Positions 8,759 to 17,768 are shown, counted from the stretch's first letter. The stretch is DNA of 64,000 bases from Catellatospora sichuanensis (GCF_007483665.1 NZ_VIQO01000040.1:1-64000), one strand, 5' to 3'. The notes: generated by a model not told the origin, from the letters alone. Translations and numbers: made by a program.

Positions 8759-8828
8759 GGGGCTGATCCGGCTGCAGGAGGCGAACGGGTGCACCGTCGC
8801 CGACGACGAAGCTCCCACCACACGCTGA
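8722..8828 (+). pseudogene. Response-regulator remnant (receiver N-terminus only)
   Basis: A GTG at 8722, overlapping the kinase end as expected for a coupled gene, opens VRVVLAGDRYLLRG and stops. In the next frame GLIRLQEANGCTVADDE follows at once. Joined, they match the classical opening of a NarL-type receiver (VRVVLAEDHYLLREGLIRLLEANG), with a small deletion in the LREGL segment. Everything after about residue 35, including the phospho-Asp and the LuxR DNA-binding domain, is missing, and a hairpin follows. Confidence 0.75.
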
Positions 8829-8861
8829 TCTTGGAAGATCTTGTGTGTAGTGGGAGCTTCG
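8807..8861. terminator. Bidirectional hairpin between convergent genes
   Basis: Outer arms CGAAGCTCCCAC (8807-8818) and GTGGGAGCTTCG (8850-8861) pair perfectly; inner ACAC/GTGT and GATCTT/AAGATC extend the stem with small internal loops. It lies between the kinase operon and the convergent lectin gene. Confidence 0.7.
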
Positions 8862-8950
8862 TTCATGTCACCGCCGCCACGTCGCAGCGTCGCCAACCGG
8901 TAGCCGGCGTGTCGGCTGTGCTTTCAGGTCGAAGCAGGTGTTGGTGTTGC

Positions 8951-11371
8951 TCACCTCTTCCAGTAAACCCCTCCACCCGGTCCATACAGGACCAGGTTTC
9001 CGTCGGATTGGAGCGAGAGGCGGTCGGCTGCCGTCCCAGGGGTGACGCTGTGCCAGACGGCCCGGCCGTCGGGTCGGTAGACGACGAGGTTGCCGTCGGT
9101 TTGCAGGACGAGGCGTGAGCCGGGGTTGTTGTCGGTTCCGCTGCTCCAGATGGGCGGGCCGTTGGTGATGTACAGGACGAGGTTTCCGTCCCATTGCATG
9201 TACATCTCGTAGGCGCCGTTGTTGGAGCGCAGCCGCTGGCCGGGTTCCAGGGTGTGTCCTCGGAGCAGCACCGGGGGCCGCCAGTAGATCTGCCCGTCCG
9301 GTCCTTTCACGAAGAGGTTTCCGTCGGACCGGAGCATGAGGCGGTCGGCTGGTGTCCCGTGGGTGATGCTGTGCCAGAGGACTTGACCGTCTGGGCGGAG
9401 GACGACGGGGTTGCCCTCGGCGTTCATGAGCAGGCGCGAGCCGGGATTGCCTCCGGTTCCGCTGTCCCACACGACCGGGCCGTTGGTGACGTACAGGACG
9501 AGGTTTCCGTCCCATTGCATGTACATCTCGTAGGCGCCGTTGTTGGAGCGCAGCCGCTGGCCGGGTTCCAGGGTGTGTCCTCGCAGCAGCACCGGGGGCC
9601 GCCAGTAGATCTGCCCGTCCGGTCCTTTCACGAAGAGGTTTCCGTCGGACTGGAGCATGAGGCGGTCGGCTGGTGTCCCGTGGGTGATGCTGTGCCAGAG
9701 GACGTGACCGTCGGGCCGGAGGACGACCGGGTTGCCCTCGCCGTTCACGATGAGGCGTGAGCCGGGATTGCCTCCGGTTCCGGTGCTCCAGAAGGGCTGG
9801 CCTGCCTGAGACAGGACGAGATCTCCGTCTGCTGCCATGCGCAACTCGTAGGCGCCGTTGTTGGAGCGCAGCCGCTGGCCGGGTGCCAGGGTGTGTCCGC
9901 GGAGCAGCACCGGAGGCCGCCAGTAGGTGTGCCCATCAGGTGCGTTCAAGATGAGGTTTCCGTCGGGCCGGAGATTGAGGCGGTCGGCTGGTGTCCCGTC
10001 GGTGCCGCTTTCCCAGAGGGGGTGACCGTCGGGTCGGAGGACGACGAGGTTGCCGTCGGTCTGCAGCAGCAGGCGTGAGCCGGGGTTGCCTGCTGTTTCG
10101 CTGTTCCAGACGGGCTGGCCCGCCCGGTTCAGGACGACGTTGCCGTCTGCTGTCATGTGCATCTCGTAGCCGCCGTCGTTGGAACGCATCCGCTGACCGG
10201 GCTTCAAGGTGTGTCCTCGCAGCAGCACGTCCGAGATCGCCTGCTGGTCCACCCACTGACCGAGATCGTCGACGCGGATTTCGACGGCTGTGCGGTCGGT
10301 CGAGGTCGTGCCAAGGCAGCCGCCCTGGGTGGACCGGCTGTGCACAGCGACGAGTTGGCTGCTGGTGTTGACGGCAGGGCCGCCGCCGTCGCCCTTGCAC
10401 AGGAGCCCGGCGGTCACGTCGACGGCAAGCGTGGTTTCGGTGACTCCCGTCGTGGTCACGGTCGCCGCCTTCTGCGCGTCGGTGACCCACAGGCTGTCGG
10501 TGCGCCCGTATCCCAGGGCCTGCAGCGAGTCGCCGACGCTTTGCGCTGTCGTCGCCAGCGGGACCGGCGCGATGTCGGCGATGGCGACAGTGAGCCTGGC
10601 CAGGACCAGGTCACGATCGGTGCGCGGCGTCAAGTGGTCGATCGCGATCGGTGCATGGCCTGGGAAAGTGATCTGCGTCGGAGTGGCCGGTGCGCCTGCG
10701 GCGACAATCGGCTGGTCGGGGTTGTCGGCGAAGCAGCTGGCTGCGGTGAGGACCCATTGGGGTGCGATGAGGGTGGCGGTGCAGCTGTGCTGTCCGGTGG
10801 CGAGTTTGCCGACGGCGGCGTTGGTGCCGGTGACGGGGGCGGGGCCTGCGCCGGTGCGTAGCTGCAGCAGGATCGTGGGCGGGTTGTCGGGGTCGGCGCC
10901 GAGGCCGACCTGGGTGCTGCCGTCGGGGTCGACGTCGACGGTGATCTCGTCGCCGGTCTCGGTGGTGAGTTCGGCGGTGACGGCGTGTCCGGTGCCGGTG
11001 CGCTGGCCGTCGCCGCGGATCTCGTACACGCCGGGGACTTCGAGGTTGAGCCAGCCGGCGGCGGCGTTGACTTTGAAGCAGATCCGGCCGATGCCGTCGG
11101 CGCCGATGGTCTCGTCGGTGGTGTAGACCTTCAGTAGGCCGAAGTCGCCGGAGGGCGGCGTGGCGCAGTCGGCGATGACGATGTGCCCGTCGCCTGCGAG
11201 CAGTCGTACGTTCTGTGCGGCGAGGATCGCCGCCGCCCCCGGGTACGCGCCGTCCTCCACGAGCGATGGCAGAAGCGGATCGGCGTGGGCGGGGCTGGTC
11301 ACCGCCATGGCGCTTATCGAAATTCCGAGAATGATGCCGCAGGCACCCGCGCGGCGATGCCGTGATCGCAT
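8951..11371 (-). CDS. Secreted trypsin-fold pseudoprotease with four B-lectin units
   Basis: 806 residues from ATG 11371, where a signal peptide begins (cleavage after SPAHA, residue 30). Residues about 185-370 have the S1 trypsin fold: CTATLIAPQWVLTAASC, RDLVLARL and CKGDGGGPAV. The catalytic His is Ser212 (TAASC instead of TAAHC) and the catalytic Ser is Gly329 (GDGGGP instead of GDSGGP), while Asp254 remains, so it should not be a protease. Residues about 375-806 are four ~106-residue bulb-lectin units with RSNNGAYE and DGNLVLY-type mannose-binding strands. It is probably an extracellular glycan-binding protein. A related streptomycete family also shows TAASC, so the loss of His may be family-wide. 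Confidence 0.85.
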   Translation of the reverse strand: MRSRHRRAGACGIILGISISAMAVTSPAHADPLLPSLVEDGAYPGAAAILAAQNVRLLAGDGHIVIADCATPPSGDFGLLKVYTTDETIGADGIGRICFKVNAAAGWLNLEVPGVYEIRGDGQRTGTGHAVTAELTTETGDEITVDVDPDGSTQVGLGADPDNPPTILLQLRTGAGPAPVTGTNAAVGKLATGQHSCTATLIAPQWVLTAASCFADNPDQPIVAAGAPATPTQITFPGHAPIAIDHLTPRTDRDLVLARLTVAIADIAPVPLATTAQSVGDSLQALGYGRTDSLWVTDAQKAATVTTTGVTETTLAVDVTAGLLCKGDGGGPAVNTSSQLVAVHSRSTQGGCLGTTSTDRTAVEIRVDDLGQWVDQQAISDVLLRGHTLKPGQRMRSNDGGYEMHMTADGNVVLNRAGQPVWNSETAGNPGSRLLLQTDGNLVVLRPDGHPLWESGTDGTPADRLNLRPDGNLILNAPDGHTYWRPPVLLRGHTLAPGQRLRSNNGAYELRMAADGDLVLSQAGQPFWSTGTGGNPGSRLIVNGEGNPVVLRPDGHVLWHSITHGTPADRLMLQSDGNLFVKGPDGQIYWRPPVLLRGHTLEPGQRLRSNNGAYEMYMQWDGNLVLYVTNGPVVWDSGTGGNPGSRLLMNAEGNPVVLRPDGQVLWHSITHGTPADRLMLRSDGNLFVKGPDGQIYWRPPVLLRGHTLEPGQRLRSNNGAYEMYMQWDGNLVLYITNGPPIWSSGTDNNPGSRLVLQTDGNLVVYRPDGRAVWHSVTPGTAADRLSLQSDGNLVLYGPGGGVYWKR
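9150..10220. repeat. Four tandem lectin-coding repeats
   Basis: Period 321 bp between units one and two, then 318 and 318 bp (107, 106, 106 codons), measured at the recurring CTCGTAG string (9206, 9527, 9845, 10163). The two units nearest the 3' end of the gene are almost identical at DNA level over about 300 bp; the others have diverged more. Confidence 0.85.
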
Positions 11372-12035
11372 GTTTTCCCCCGTGTGTTCGTCTGATCCAG
11401 AACGTTGGCGACGGGACGCTAACGGCTGGCTTCGGCGAGCGTCAATGAACGATGTGACGGTTGCACAGAAGTGCAAACAGACACATCGTCGATGTGATCA
11501 GGCGCGGGTGTGACCCGTCCGCAGCGACGTGCTGCGGTTGAAGTGCCTGGTGGAGCGCCTATGCTGAGGAGCCGTTCGGCGCGATCATCGAGGTGCCGTC
11601 GAGTCGATCAAGGCGACAGCCCGGTGAAGATGCATCGATGACAACGGCGGCTGCCGTCTAGCCAGACGGGATGCAGTCGCGTGCCGGACACTGAGGCTAT
11701 TTCAACCTTATAGCCGTGGATGTCGCGGATTGATCAAAAGCAAGTAGTGTCCGGGCAGATTGGAGGCCGGCTGTCGCACCAGCGGGCGTGGTCTCCCGGG
11801 GCATTCCTGGTCGTCGGGCAGTGTTGCGCTGTCCGCGTGGCCGTTCTGTAGGTCTATTGGGATAGTCCAAATGCGATCGAAAAGCCCTGTATCGGACCAG
11901 GGCGGGCCCGATTAGGTTGCTGTGCTTGGGTTGTCAACGTTCGGTTGCCATGTGATGATCCCGTGGTGCTTGAGGCGATGATCTTGTCTCTCTAGTGCTT
12001 CCTTCTGAGAATGCTGAGCGGTTTCGGGGGCTGCG
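11372..12035. other. Long non-coding divergent region
   Basis: 664 bp between the lectin gene (minus) and the polymorphic toxin gene (plus). It is less GC-rich than its surroundings, and I see no coding frame with actinobacterial codon bias. An inverted pair CCGGACACT (11684-11692) and AGTGTCCGG (11746-11754) is present but too far apart to name. It should hold the promoters of both flanking genes. Confidence 0.5.
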
Positions 12036-15000
12036 ATGCGGCTAGATGTGCGTGCACACGTTTCTGCGATGGTTAGATCGCGGCGCCGGGGTGCGAAGCG
12101 CCTTTGGGTAATCGTCGCGGCGTTCATGGTGCTGATTTTGCTGGGCAACCTCATGCGGGTGACGCCGGCGAGCGCGGAGGATCCGGTAGCCGCTGATCGT
12201 TCCCAGGTGGTGGCGGCATGGCGCACCGGTGGGGCCAAAGTCCGTGCGGCCGCCGAGGTGGCGCTGCTTGGCTCGGACACCCTGGTGGGCGAGTTCCTGG
12301 CGACCGGATGGTCTGCCGCGCAACATCTGGATCGGCGCGACGCCCTCGTGCGGATGATCGCTGAGAGCGGACCGTCTATGCGCGCCGCAGCGCAGCGGGC
12401 GTTGGACGCCGATGCCGCCGGCGATCAGAATGCCATCGCAGAGTTCGTGAACATCGGGTGGCAGACGCCGTCGGACATCGACACCAGGCTCGCGGTCAAC
12501 CAGTTGATGTCCGCCTCCGGCCAGCAGGTGCGCGAGGCCGGCCAGGCGGTGCTCGATGCCGAGGATCCGCAGGCGATGCGGCAGTTCCTCGATTCCGGGT
12601 GGCATGCTCAGTGGAACACCGACCAACGGCTGCGGGTCAATCAGGCCATGGCCAGCGGCGGTCCGCAGGTGAAGGATGCCGGGCAGCGGGCTCTTGACGC
12701 TGGCACGCCGGAGGCGCTGGAAGGGTTTCTTGTCTACGGGTGGGCGGTGGCCTCGGCCCGCGACGAGGAGACCGCGTCTCTGTCGGATCTGCTAGCCCAG
12801 GCACAGGCCGCAGGAGAGGTGGCCGCGCAGGAGACGAAGAACGCCACGACCCAGGCCGACCAGGCCAGAGACGCCGCTAACGCGGCTCGGCTAGCTGCGC
12901 AGGAGGCCGCGGCGGCGACGGAAGCGGCCAGGGACAACATGGCTGAGGCGGAGGCGCAGGCCAACCGCGCCGCTAATGCCGCGACGCTTGCGGTGCAGGC
13001 GTCACAGACTGCGGTGAAGGCGGCGGCCGCGGCCGCCCGAGCCGCCCGGAGCGCATCCACCGCGGCCGCACGCGCGGCGACGGCGGCGGCCAAGGCCGGA
13101 AACGCGGCCGCTGAAGCGTACAGATCGGCCACTCATGCGGTCACCAGCTCGTCTCAGGCGGACGCTGCCCGGCAGAAGGCCGAGCAGGCCATGGCCGCTG
13201 CGGCCCGCGCCCGAGACCTTGCCGCGGTCGCTGACCAAGCCCGCACAGCGATCATGGCGAACGTCGAGGCAGCAAGGACGGCCTTTCAGACCGCCGTTTA
13301 CACGTTGCAGGCCGCTACGGCCAACGAAGACGCGGTCCGGTCCGTACAGCAGGCAGGCGGCGACGCCAAGGCTGCGATCGCGGCGGCCGCGCGGGCGCGG
13401 GCGGAGGCTGAGCGGGCGGTCCGGGCGACCAGAGCGGCCGAGGCTTACCTGAACGTGGCTCTTGACGCCACGGCCAAGTCCCGCGACGCGGCTCTACGCG
13501 CGGCAGCCAATGCCGAGGCGGCCGCGGCCGCGGCGATGGATGCCGCCGAACATGCCGGACAGGCCGGTGACGCCGCGCTGAAAGCCACCGCGCACGCCGA
13601 CGCCGCCACGGTCGCCGCGCAGGATGCGGTAGACGCCGCGCTCCAAGCCGGTGCAATATTCGAGGCGGCCCGCACAGCCGATGCCGAACGACTGGCAGTG
13701 GAGCGTGACCAGGGTCTCGAGGAAGCGCGGATAGCCGCCACCGCTTACGAAGCGCAGCAACAGGAAGCCAACTGGGACATCGATGCCGCCGCCAAGCGCG
13801 ACGCGCTGGCCAATCAGTTGATCGCAGAGGTGCTGAACCCGGCAACCGAGCCGACCGAAGCCGTGGCCTCCGCGCGCCAGGTGGCGCTGATTCTCGCGAC
13901 AGGGCAGGGCGCGTGGACTCAGCAAGGTGCCCTGGCCGCGCTAGCCGGCTCAGATGCCCAAGTGCTGGCATTCGTGCGGACCGGCATCGCCGTGGCGGCC
14001 GCCGCCGACAACCGCATGGCCGTCATGGAGTTGACCATGACGGGCAACACCGCACTTACGACCGCTGCCAACAACGCCCTTGCCGGCAGCGACGCCGCCG
14101 TGGCCACGTTCCTTCGCACGCAGAACTACCCGGGTCGCTACACCGCGGATCGGATGAAGGTCAACCAGATCCTGAGCGCGGCTATCAACGCTGGCGACGT
14201 CGTGCTGGCCCAGATGGCGCAGCAAGCCCTGGACGCCGAAGACCTGCGCGCGCTCCGCGACTTTCTCGACACCGGGCAATACACAGCCGCGATGATCGGC
14301 GAGCGGGTCATGGTCAACCAGATCATGGCAAACCCCGCGACCGGCCCCGAGGTGAAGGCTGCCGCGCAGATCGCCTTGGACGGACCGGCACCGGCGCTGC
14401 GTCACTTCTTGAGCACCGGCCAGTACACGGCCGCTGAACGCGACAACGAAGCCACCATCCACCTGGCTACGGTTGGCGGGATCCTCGCCAGGATCAACGA
14501 GGCCGCACAGACCTCCATGCAGAACGCGCAACTAGCGCAGGAGCTCGCCGCGCGGGCCCGAAATGACGCCGACCAAGCCAACGCCTATGCGCAGCAGGCT
14601 CAGGAATCGGCGGTTCGGGCGTCGGGCTACGTGGCGCAAGCAGTCGGCTTCGCCAACCAGGCCGCCGCGTCCGTCGGCAAAGCCGCTGCCGCAGTACAGA
14701 CCGCCCGCAACGCCGCCACTGCGGCCAACACGTCGGCCCGCTCCGCGATCCGGTCGGCGACGTGGGCGATCACTTCGTTCACGCTCGCTGTCGACGCCGC
14801 GAAGAACGCGCATGCCGAGGCGACCCGGGCGCTGAAGGCGGCAGAGGCTGCCGGTCTGGATGCCGAGGCCGCCCAAGCCGCGGCCGATCTGGCATTCGCC
14901 TCGTACAAGGCGGAGCGCAACGTCCAGATCGTTCAGTGTCAGCACGACGCCTCCAACAAGGCTCACGCTGCCTGGGAAGAGTACTTTGGCGATCCCGACA

Positions 15001-16415
15001 GCCCTTGGTACCAGAACTGCGTTGCGAACTTCATCGCCGACCCGAAGGAACTTGCCAACCGCGCTTACCGCAACGCGGGAATGTGCTTCTACCCTGCAGG
15101 TAGCCAGGCATTCCAGGACTGCCTGCACTCCGTGCTTGACCCGGGGTTCGTCAGCGGGCAGGTGCTGAACGTCGTCAACCAGATGCTCAAGCTGGCGACC
15201 GGCGTGGTGGCGTTTTCGGCGGTGGCTTTGGGTCTTGGCTGCCTCGTGTTCGCCCCTTGCGGCGCAGCGGCCAGTGCCCTGATCACGCTCGGCCAGGTCG
15301 GCTTCGAGGCCTACAAGCTCATCAACGGCGATCAGAGCATGTCTCAGACGCTGCTGAACCTCGGCACCATCGCGCTCGAAGCGATCGTTTTCGCCGGCAT
15401 CGCCAAACTGGTCAGTTCTGGTTTCCGGGCTGCCAAGGCGGCCTATGCCGCATACAAGGCCGGAGAACAGGTCCGTGCCCAGCTGACGGTGCTCAACCTG
15501 TCCAGGCTGCACATGGAACTACTCAACCGCCTGAGGACGTGCGTCGGCGGTCACAGCTTCGATCCGAACACGCCGGTCGTGATGGGCGACGGAAGCAACC
15601 GGCGCATCAGCGAAGTCCGGGTCGGCGACCAGGTGCTGGCCACCGACCCCGCAACAGGCCGCACCACCATCGAACCCGTCACCCAGCTGTGGCGAAACCT
15701 GGACCGGCAACTGACCCGCGTCGAAGTGCGAGGCGATGACGGCGGTACGGGTACCATCCGCACCACCCCATCCCATCCCCTCTGGGACAGCACCACGGCA
15801 TCGTGGGTCGACGCGGCCAAACTCAGCCCCGGACACCGGCTGTTCACGGCACCGGACCGCACGGCGACGGTCACCGCCGTTCGCACCGACCGCACAACGG
15901 CCGTCATGCACGACTTGACCGTGGCCAACACGCACACCTACTACGTGTTGGTCGACGGAATCCCCATCCTCGTGCACAACACCACGCCTTGCTTCAAGCT
16001 CGCCCTCGGGACGAGGGGGATCGACGAGGGCAACACTCACGAGTTCGCACGGGTTAAAGGACTACCCCACTACCTGGATCTTTCAGCGGACGAATGGGAG
16101 GGGCCCGTCATGCTAGCGGTGCAGGGGCCGCTCGGCGGCATAGCCACGGTCGAACTTCATGTCAATCTAAGAGGGTTCAAGGGCGATAACCCCATCGAAC
16201 AGTTCCGGCTCGCGGTGATAGCCGGGAGTGTGAAAGCCACCGCCAAGGCGACGCAGCGTGAGATGGCATGGATCGCCATGGCCGTCATCGACGGCAGGCG
16301 CGAGTGGTCCTCGGTAAAATTCTATGACAAGAACTGGAACCTCCTCACTCCCGAGCAGATGCCAGAGCCAGACTGGAGATCGATGGGCCTGCCTCTCTAC
16401 TGGTTCGACGACTAG
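12036..16415 (+). CDS. Polymorphic toxin: ALF repeats, Ala-rich helices, HINT, C-terminal toxin
   Basis: 1,459 residues. N-terminal signal/anchor RLWVIVAAFMVLILLG ending ASAED; ATG 12069 is an alternative start. Residues about 55-245 and 600-790 contain ALF repeats (VRAAAEVALLGSDTLVGEFL; REAGQAVLDAEDPQAMRQFL). Long Ala-rich coiled coils follow each block (about 250-580, 800-960). Then a Cys-bearing segment, a hydrophobic hairpin (about 1050-1110), and a HINT domain from Cys1169 (CVGGHSFDPNTPVVM) through TTPSHPLWD to VHN1315, with Thr as the next residue. The last 144 residues are the variable toxin, reminiscent of the type-27 polymorphic toxin pattern (tentative). Self-cleavage by HINT would release the toxin. 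The gene is 11 nt from its likely immunity gene. Confidence 0.85.
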   Translation: MRLDVRAHVSAMVRSRRRGAKRLWVIVAAFMVLILLGNLMRVTPASAEDPVAADRSQVVAAWRTGGAKVRAAAEVALLGSDTLVGEFLATGWSAAQHLDRRDALVRMIAESGPSMRAAAQRALDADAAGDQNAIAEFVNIGWQTPSDIDTRLAVNQLMSASGQQVREAGQAVLDAEDPQAMRQFLDSGWHAQWNTDQRLRVNQAMASGGPQVKDAGQRALDAGTPEALEGFLVYGWAVASARDEETASLSDLLAQAQAAGEVAAQETKNATTQADQARDAANAARLAAQEAAAATEAARDNMAEAEAQANRAANAATLAVQASQTAVKAAAAAARAARSASTAAARAATAAAKAGNAAAEAYRSATHAVTSSSQADAARQKAEQAMAAAARARDLAAVADQARTAIMANVEAARTAFQTAVYTLQAATANEDAVRSVQQAGGDAKAAIAAAARARAEAERAVRATRAAEAYLNVALDATAKSRDAALRAAANAEAAAAAAMDAAEHAGQAGDAALKATAHADAATVAAQDAVDAALQAGAIFEAARTADAERLAVERDQGLEEARIAATAYEAQQQEANWDIDAAAKRDALANQLIAEVLNPATEPTEAVASARQVALILATGQGAWTQQGALAALAGSDAQVLAFVRTGIAVAAAADNRMAVMELTMTGNTALTTAANNALAGSDAAVATFLRTQNYPGRYTADRMKVNQILSAAINAGDVVLAQMAQQALDAEDLRALRDFLDTGQYTAAMIGERVMVNQIMANPATGPEVKAAAQIALDGPAPALRHFLSTGQYTAAERDNEATIHLATVGGILARINEAAQTSMQNAQLAQELAARARNDADQANAYAQQAQESAVRASGYVAQAVGFANQAAASVGKAAAAVQTARNAATAANTSARSAIRSATWAITSFTLAVDAAKNAHAEATRALKAAEAAGLDAEAAQAAADLAFASYKAERNVQIVQCQHDASNKAHAAWEEYFGDPDSPWYQNCVANFIADPKELANRAYRNAGMCFYPAGSQAFQDCLHSVLDPGFVSGQVLNVVNQMLKLATGVVAFSAVALGLGCLVFAPCGAAASALITLGQVGFEAYKLINGDQSMSQTLLNLGTIALEAIVFAGIAKLVSSGFRAAKAAYAAYKAGEQVRAQLTVLNLSRLHMELLNRLRTCVGGHSFDPNTPVVMGDGSNRRISEVRVGDQVLATDPATGRTTIEPVTQLWRNLDRQLTRVEVRGDDGGTGTIRTTPSHPLWDSTTASWVDAAKLSPGHRLFTAPDRTATVTAVRTDRTTAVMHDLTVANTHTYYVLVDGIPILVHNTTPCFKLALGTRGIDEGNTHEFARVKGLPHYLDLSADEWEGPVMLAVQGPLGGIATVELHVNLRGFKGDNPIEQFRLAVIAGSVKATAKATQREMAWIAMAVIDGRREWSSVKFYDKNWNLLTPEQMPEPDWRSMGLPLYWFDD

Positions 16416-16426
16416 AGGTGAACGAC

Positions 16427-17098
16427 ATGTCGAACGGATTGAACACCGACCTCTACCCGGACGTGACCGAGGCGGGAGACCTGGCACGGGCCATCGAGAA
16501 ACTGGCGCTGCTCAACAAGATCGATCTAGGGGAGGTGACACTTCCCTACAGCTCCTATGCCCCGGCACGCATCAGCGCAGGCCGCGGCCGCATAGGCGTT
16601 GATCTGCGTCGCGATACGCGGCTGTACCAGATAGCGATTGCCGGGGATAGCCATAACTGGGCTTCGGGCGAGACCGATCAGCTCCTGGAGGTGGTCAAGG
16701 TCGCCGAAGCGTGGCGCCGCGGTGCAACGCTTCGCGAGCTGAACGCCCAGTTCCCCTTCATGACCTACACACCCATGGCCCAAGCATACGAGGACGGCAC
16801 CCATGTCCCGTTTCAATGGGACAGGCTCCTCAATGATCCCGACCTCGACCGCATCCGGCCGCTGATGAGAGCAGCGCGTGCCCATCCCCAGCTTCGTGAA
16901 CTGTTCCCGACAGTTAGCCACCTGACGCTTCTACGACTCGAAAGAGACCCCGCTGACCAATCCGCGGGACAGATACACATAGTCCTCACTCGCAACGGCG
17001 ATTACAGGGTCGACTACAACGGCGAAGACGAACAAAACTTCCCAACCATCGACTCGGCAATCCAAGCGGCTGCCTCCATCGCTGGGCCCGTGACCTGA
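16427..17098 (+). CDS. DUF6193-like protein, probable cognate immunity protein
   Basis: 223 residues from ATG 16427, preceded by AGAGGTGA; a GTG at 16418 is the alternative. The order of conserved pieces (YPDVTEAGDLARAIEKLA, then DLRRDTRLYQIAIAG, then ETDQLLEVVKVAEAWRRGAT, then NAQFPFM) matches the DUF6193 pattern as I remember it. No signal peptide or membrane segment, so it is cytoplasmic. Placement directly after a polymorphic toxin, on the same strand with an 11-nt gap, is the classic position of an immunity gene. Base composition of this gene and of the toxin tip is less GC-rich than the toxin backbone, as expected of an exchangeable cassette. Function as immunity is inferred from context. 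Confidence 0.7.
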   Translation: MSNGLNTDLYPDVTEAGDLARAIEKLALLNKIDLGEVTLPYSSYAPARISAGRGRIGVDLRRDTRLYQIAIAGDSHNWASGETDQLLEVVKVAEAWRRGATLRELNAQFPFMTYTPMAQAYEDGTHVPFQWDRLLNDPDLDRIRPLMRAARAHPQLRELFPTVSHLTLLRLERDPADQSAGQIHIVLTRNGDYRVDYNGEDEQNFPTIDSAIQAAASIAGPVT

Positions 17099-17208
17099 AC
17101 GGCTCTTACAAGATTTCGTAGCTCATGATCGTGGCGGTGGGTGAACCGCCCCAGTGCTGGTGGAGACCTCTTTCTTGAGAGGATCACCCCTATGCCGAAG
17201 CAGTGAGG

Positions 17209-17632
17209 TCATTTCATCCTGATCGGTGTCGATGTCGCGCGGTGTAGGGCCAGGATGGCCTGCGCGATGGCGCCGGTCTTGCTGACGGTGCAGCGCACGC
17301 GGGTGAGGATCTGCCAGCACTTGAGCGTGGCGAAGCCACGTTCGCCCGGAGCTCGCACAGCGGCGTGGCGGCGGTTGTAGGCCGCGGCCGCCGGGATCAA
17401 GGGCGTGTCTTTGCCGGCCCGCTTGCGGTGCACCCACCAGCGCTTGTGCTCGCCGGTACAGCGGACCCGGAAGGTGGTGATGATCGTCCCGTCGAGGACG
17501 GTCACCTTCCCGTGCCGTCCGGCCAGGACCTCATCCAGCTGTTCAGTGATCCGAAGGCTTCCGTCACGTCTGATGGACAGGCGTTCATCTTCAATCGGTT
17601 GCGCCGTGCGAGTGACGATATCCGGATGAATT
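17209..17632 (-). pseudogene. IS5-family transposase remnant with internal deletion
   Basis: The frame reads RITEQLDEVLAGRHGKVTVL, then DGTIITTFR, where IS5-type DDE transposases carry VLDGTLIPTDR (first catalytic Asp). It then jumps within a few residues to AAAAYNRRHAAVRAPGERGF and KCWQILTRVRCT, the C-terminal end of the same family. About 100 central residues, with the second Asp, are missing, and no N-terminal start is visible. The trailing sequence near 17190-17210 resembles an IS end. Inactive fragment between the toxin/immunity pair and the sigma factor gene. Confidence 0.6.
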
Positions 17633-17768
17633 CACGGACACGCGGGACATGATCCATTGGTGTTTGGCGACCGGGCACCCCGCCATGCCGACCGACCCCG
17701 GTGATGAGTTGTCGCGCCCGCACCCGTCATACCTACGACAGGACACGACGAGGCGGAAGGATGACGAG

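Noticed and set aside
8807-8861. MITE or insertion-sequence end
   Set aside because: The inverted repeat lies exactly between two convergent genes, has a nested stem, and shows no target duplication or transposase. A bidirectional terminator explains it.
9150-10220. Array-like repeats as a CRISPR
   Set aside because: Period is 318-321 bp and in frame; the repeats encode lectin units. No short repeat/spacer pattern exists.
8951-11371. Active serine protease
   Set aside because: Catalytic His and Ser positions read Ser and Gly, so a plain protease call is not supported.
11477-12035. Small RNA or attachment site in the long gap before the toxin gene
   Set aside because: Only a distant 9-bp inverted pair is seen. 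No tRNA, direct repeat or integrase gene supports an attachment site.
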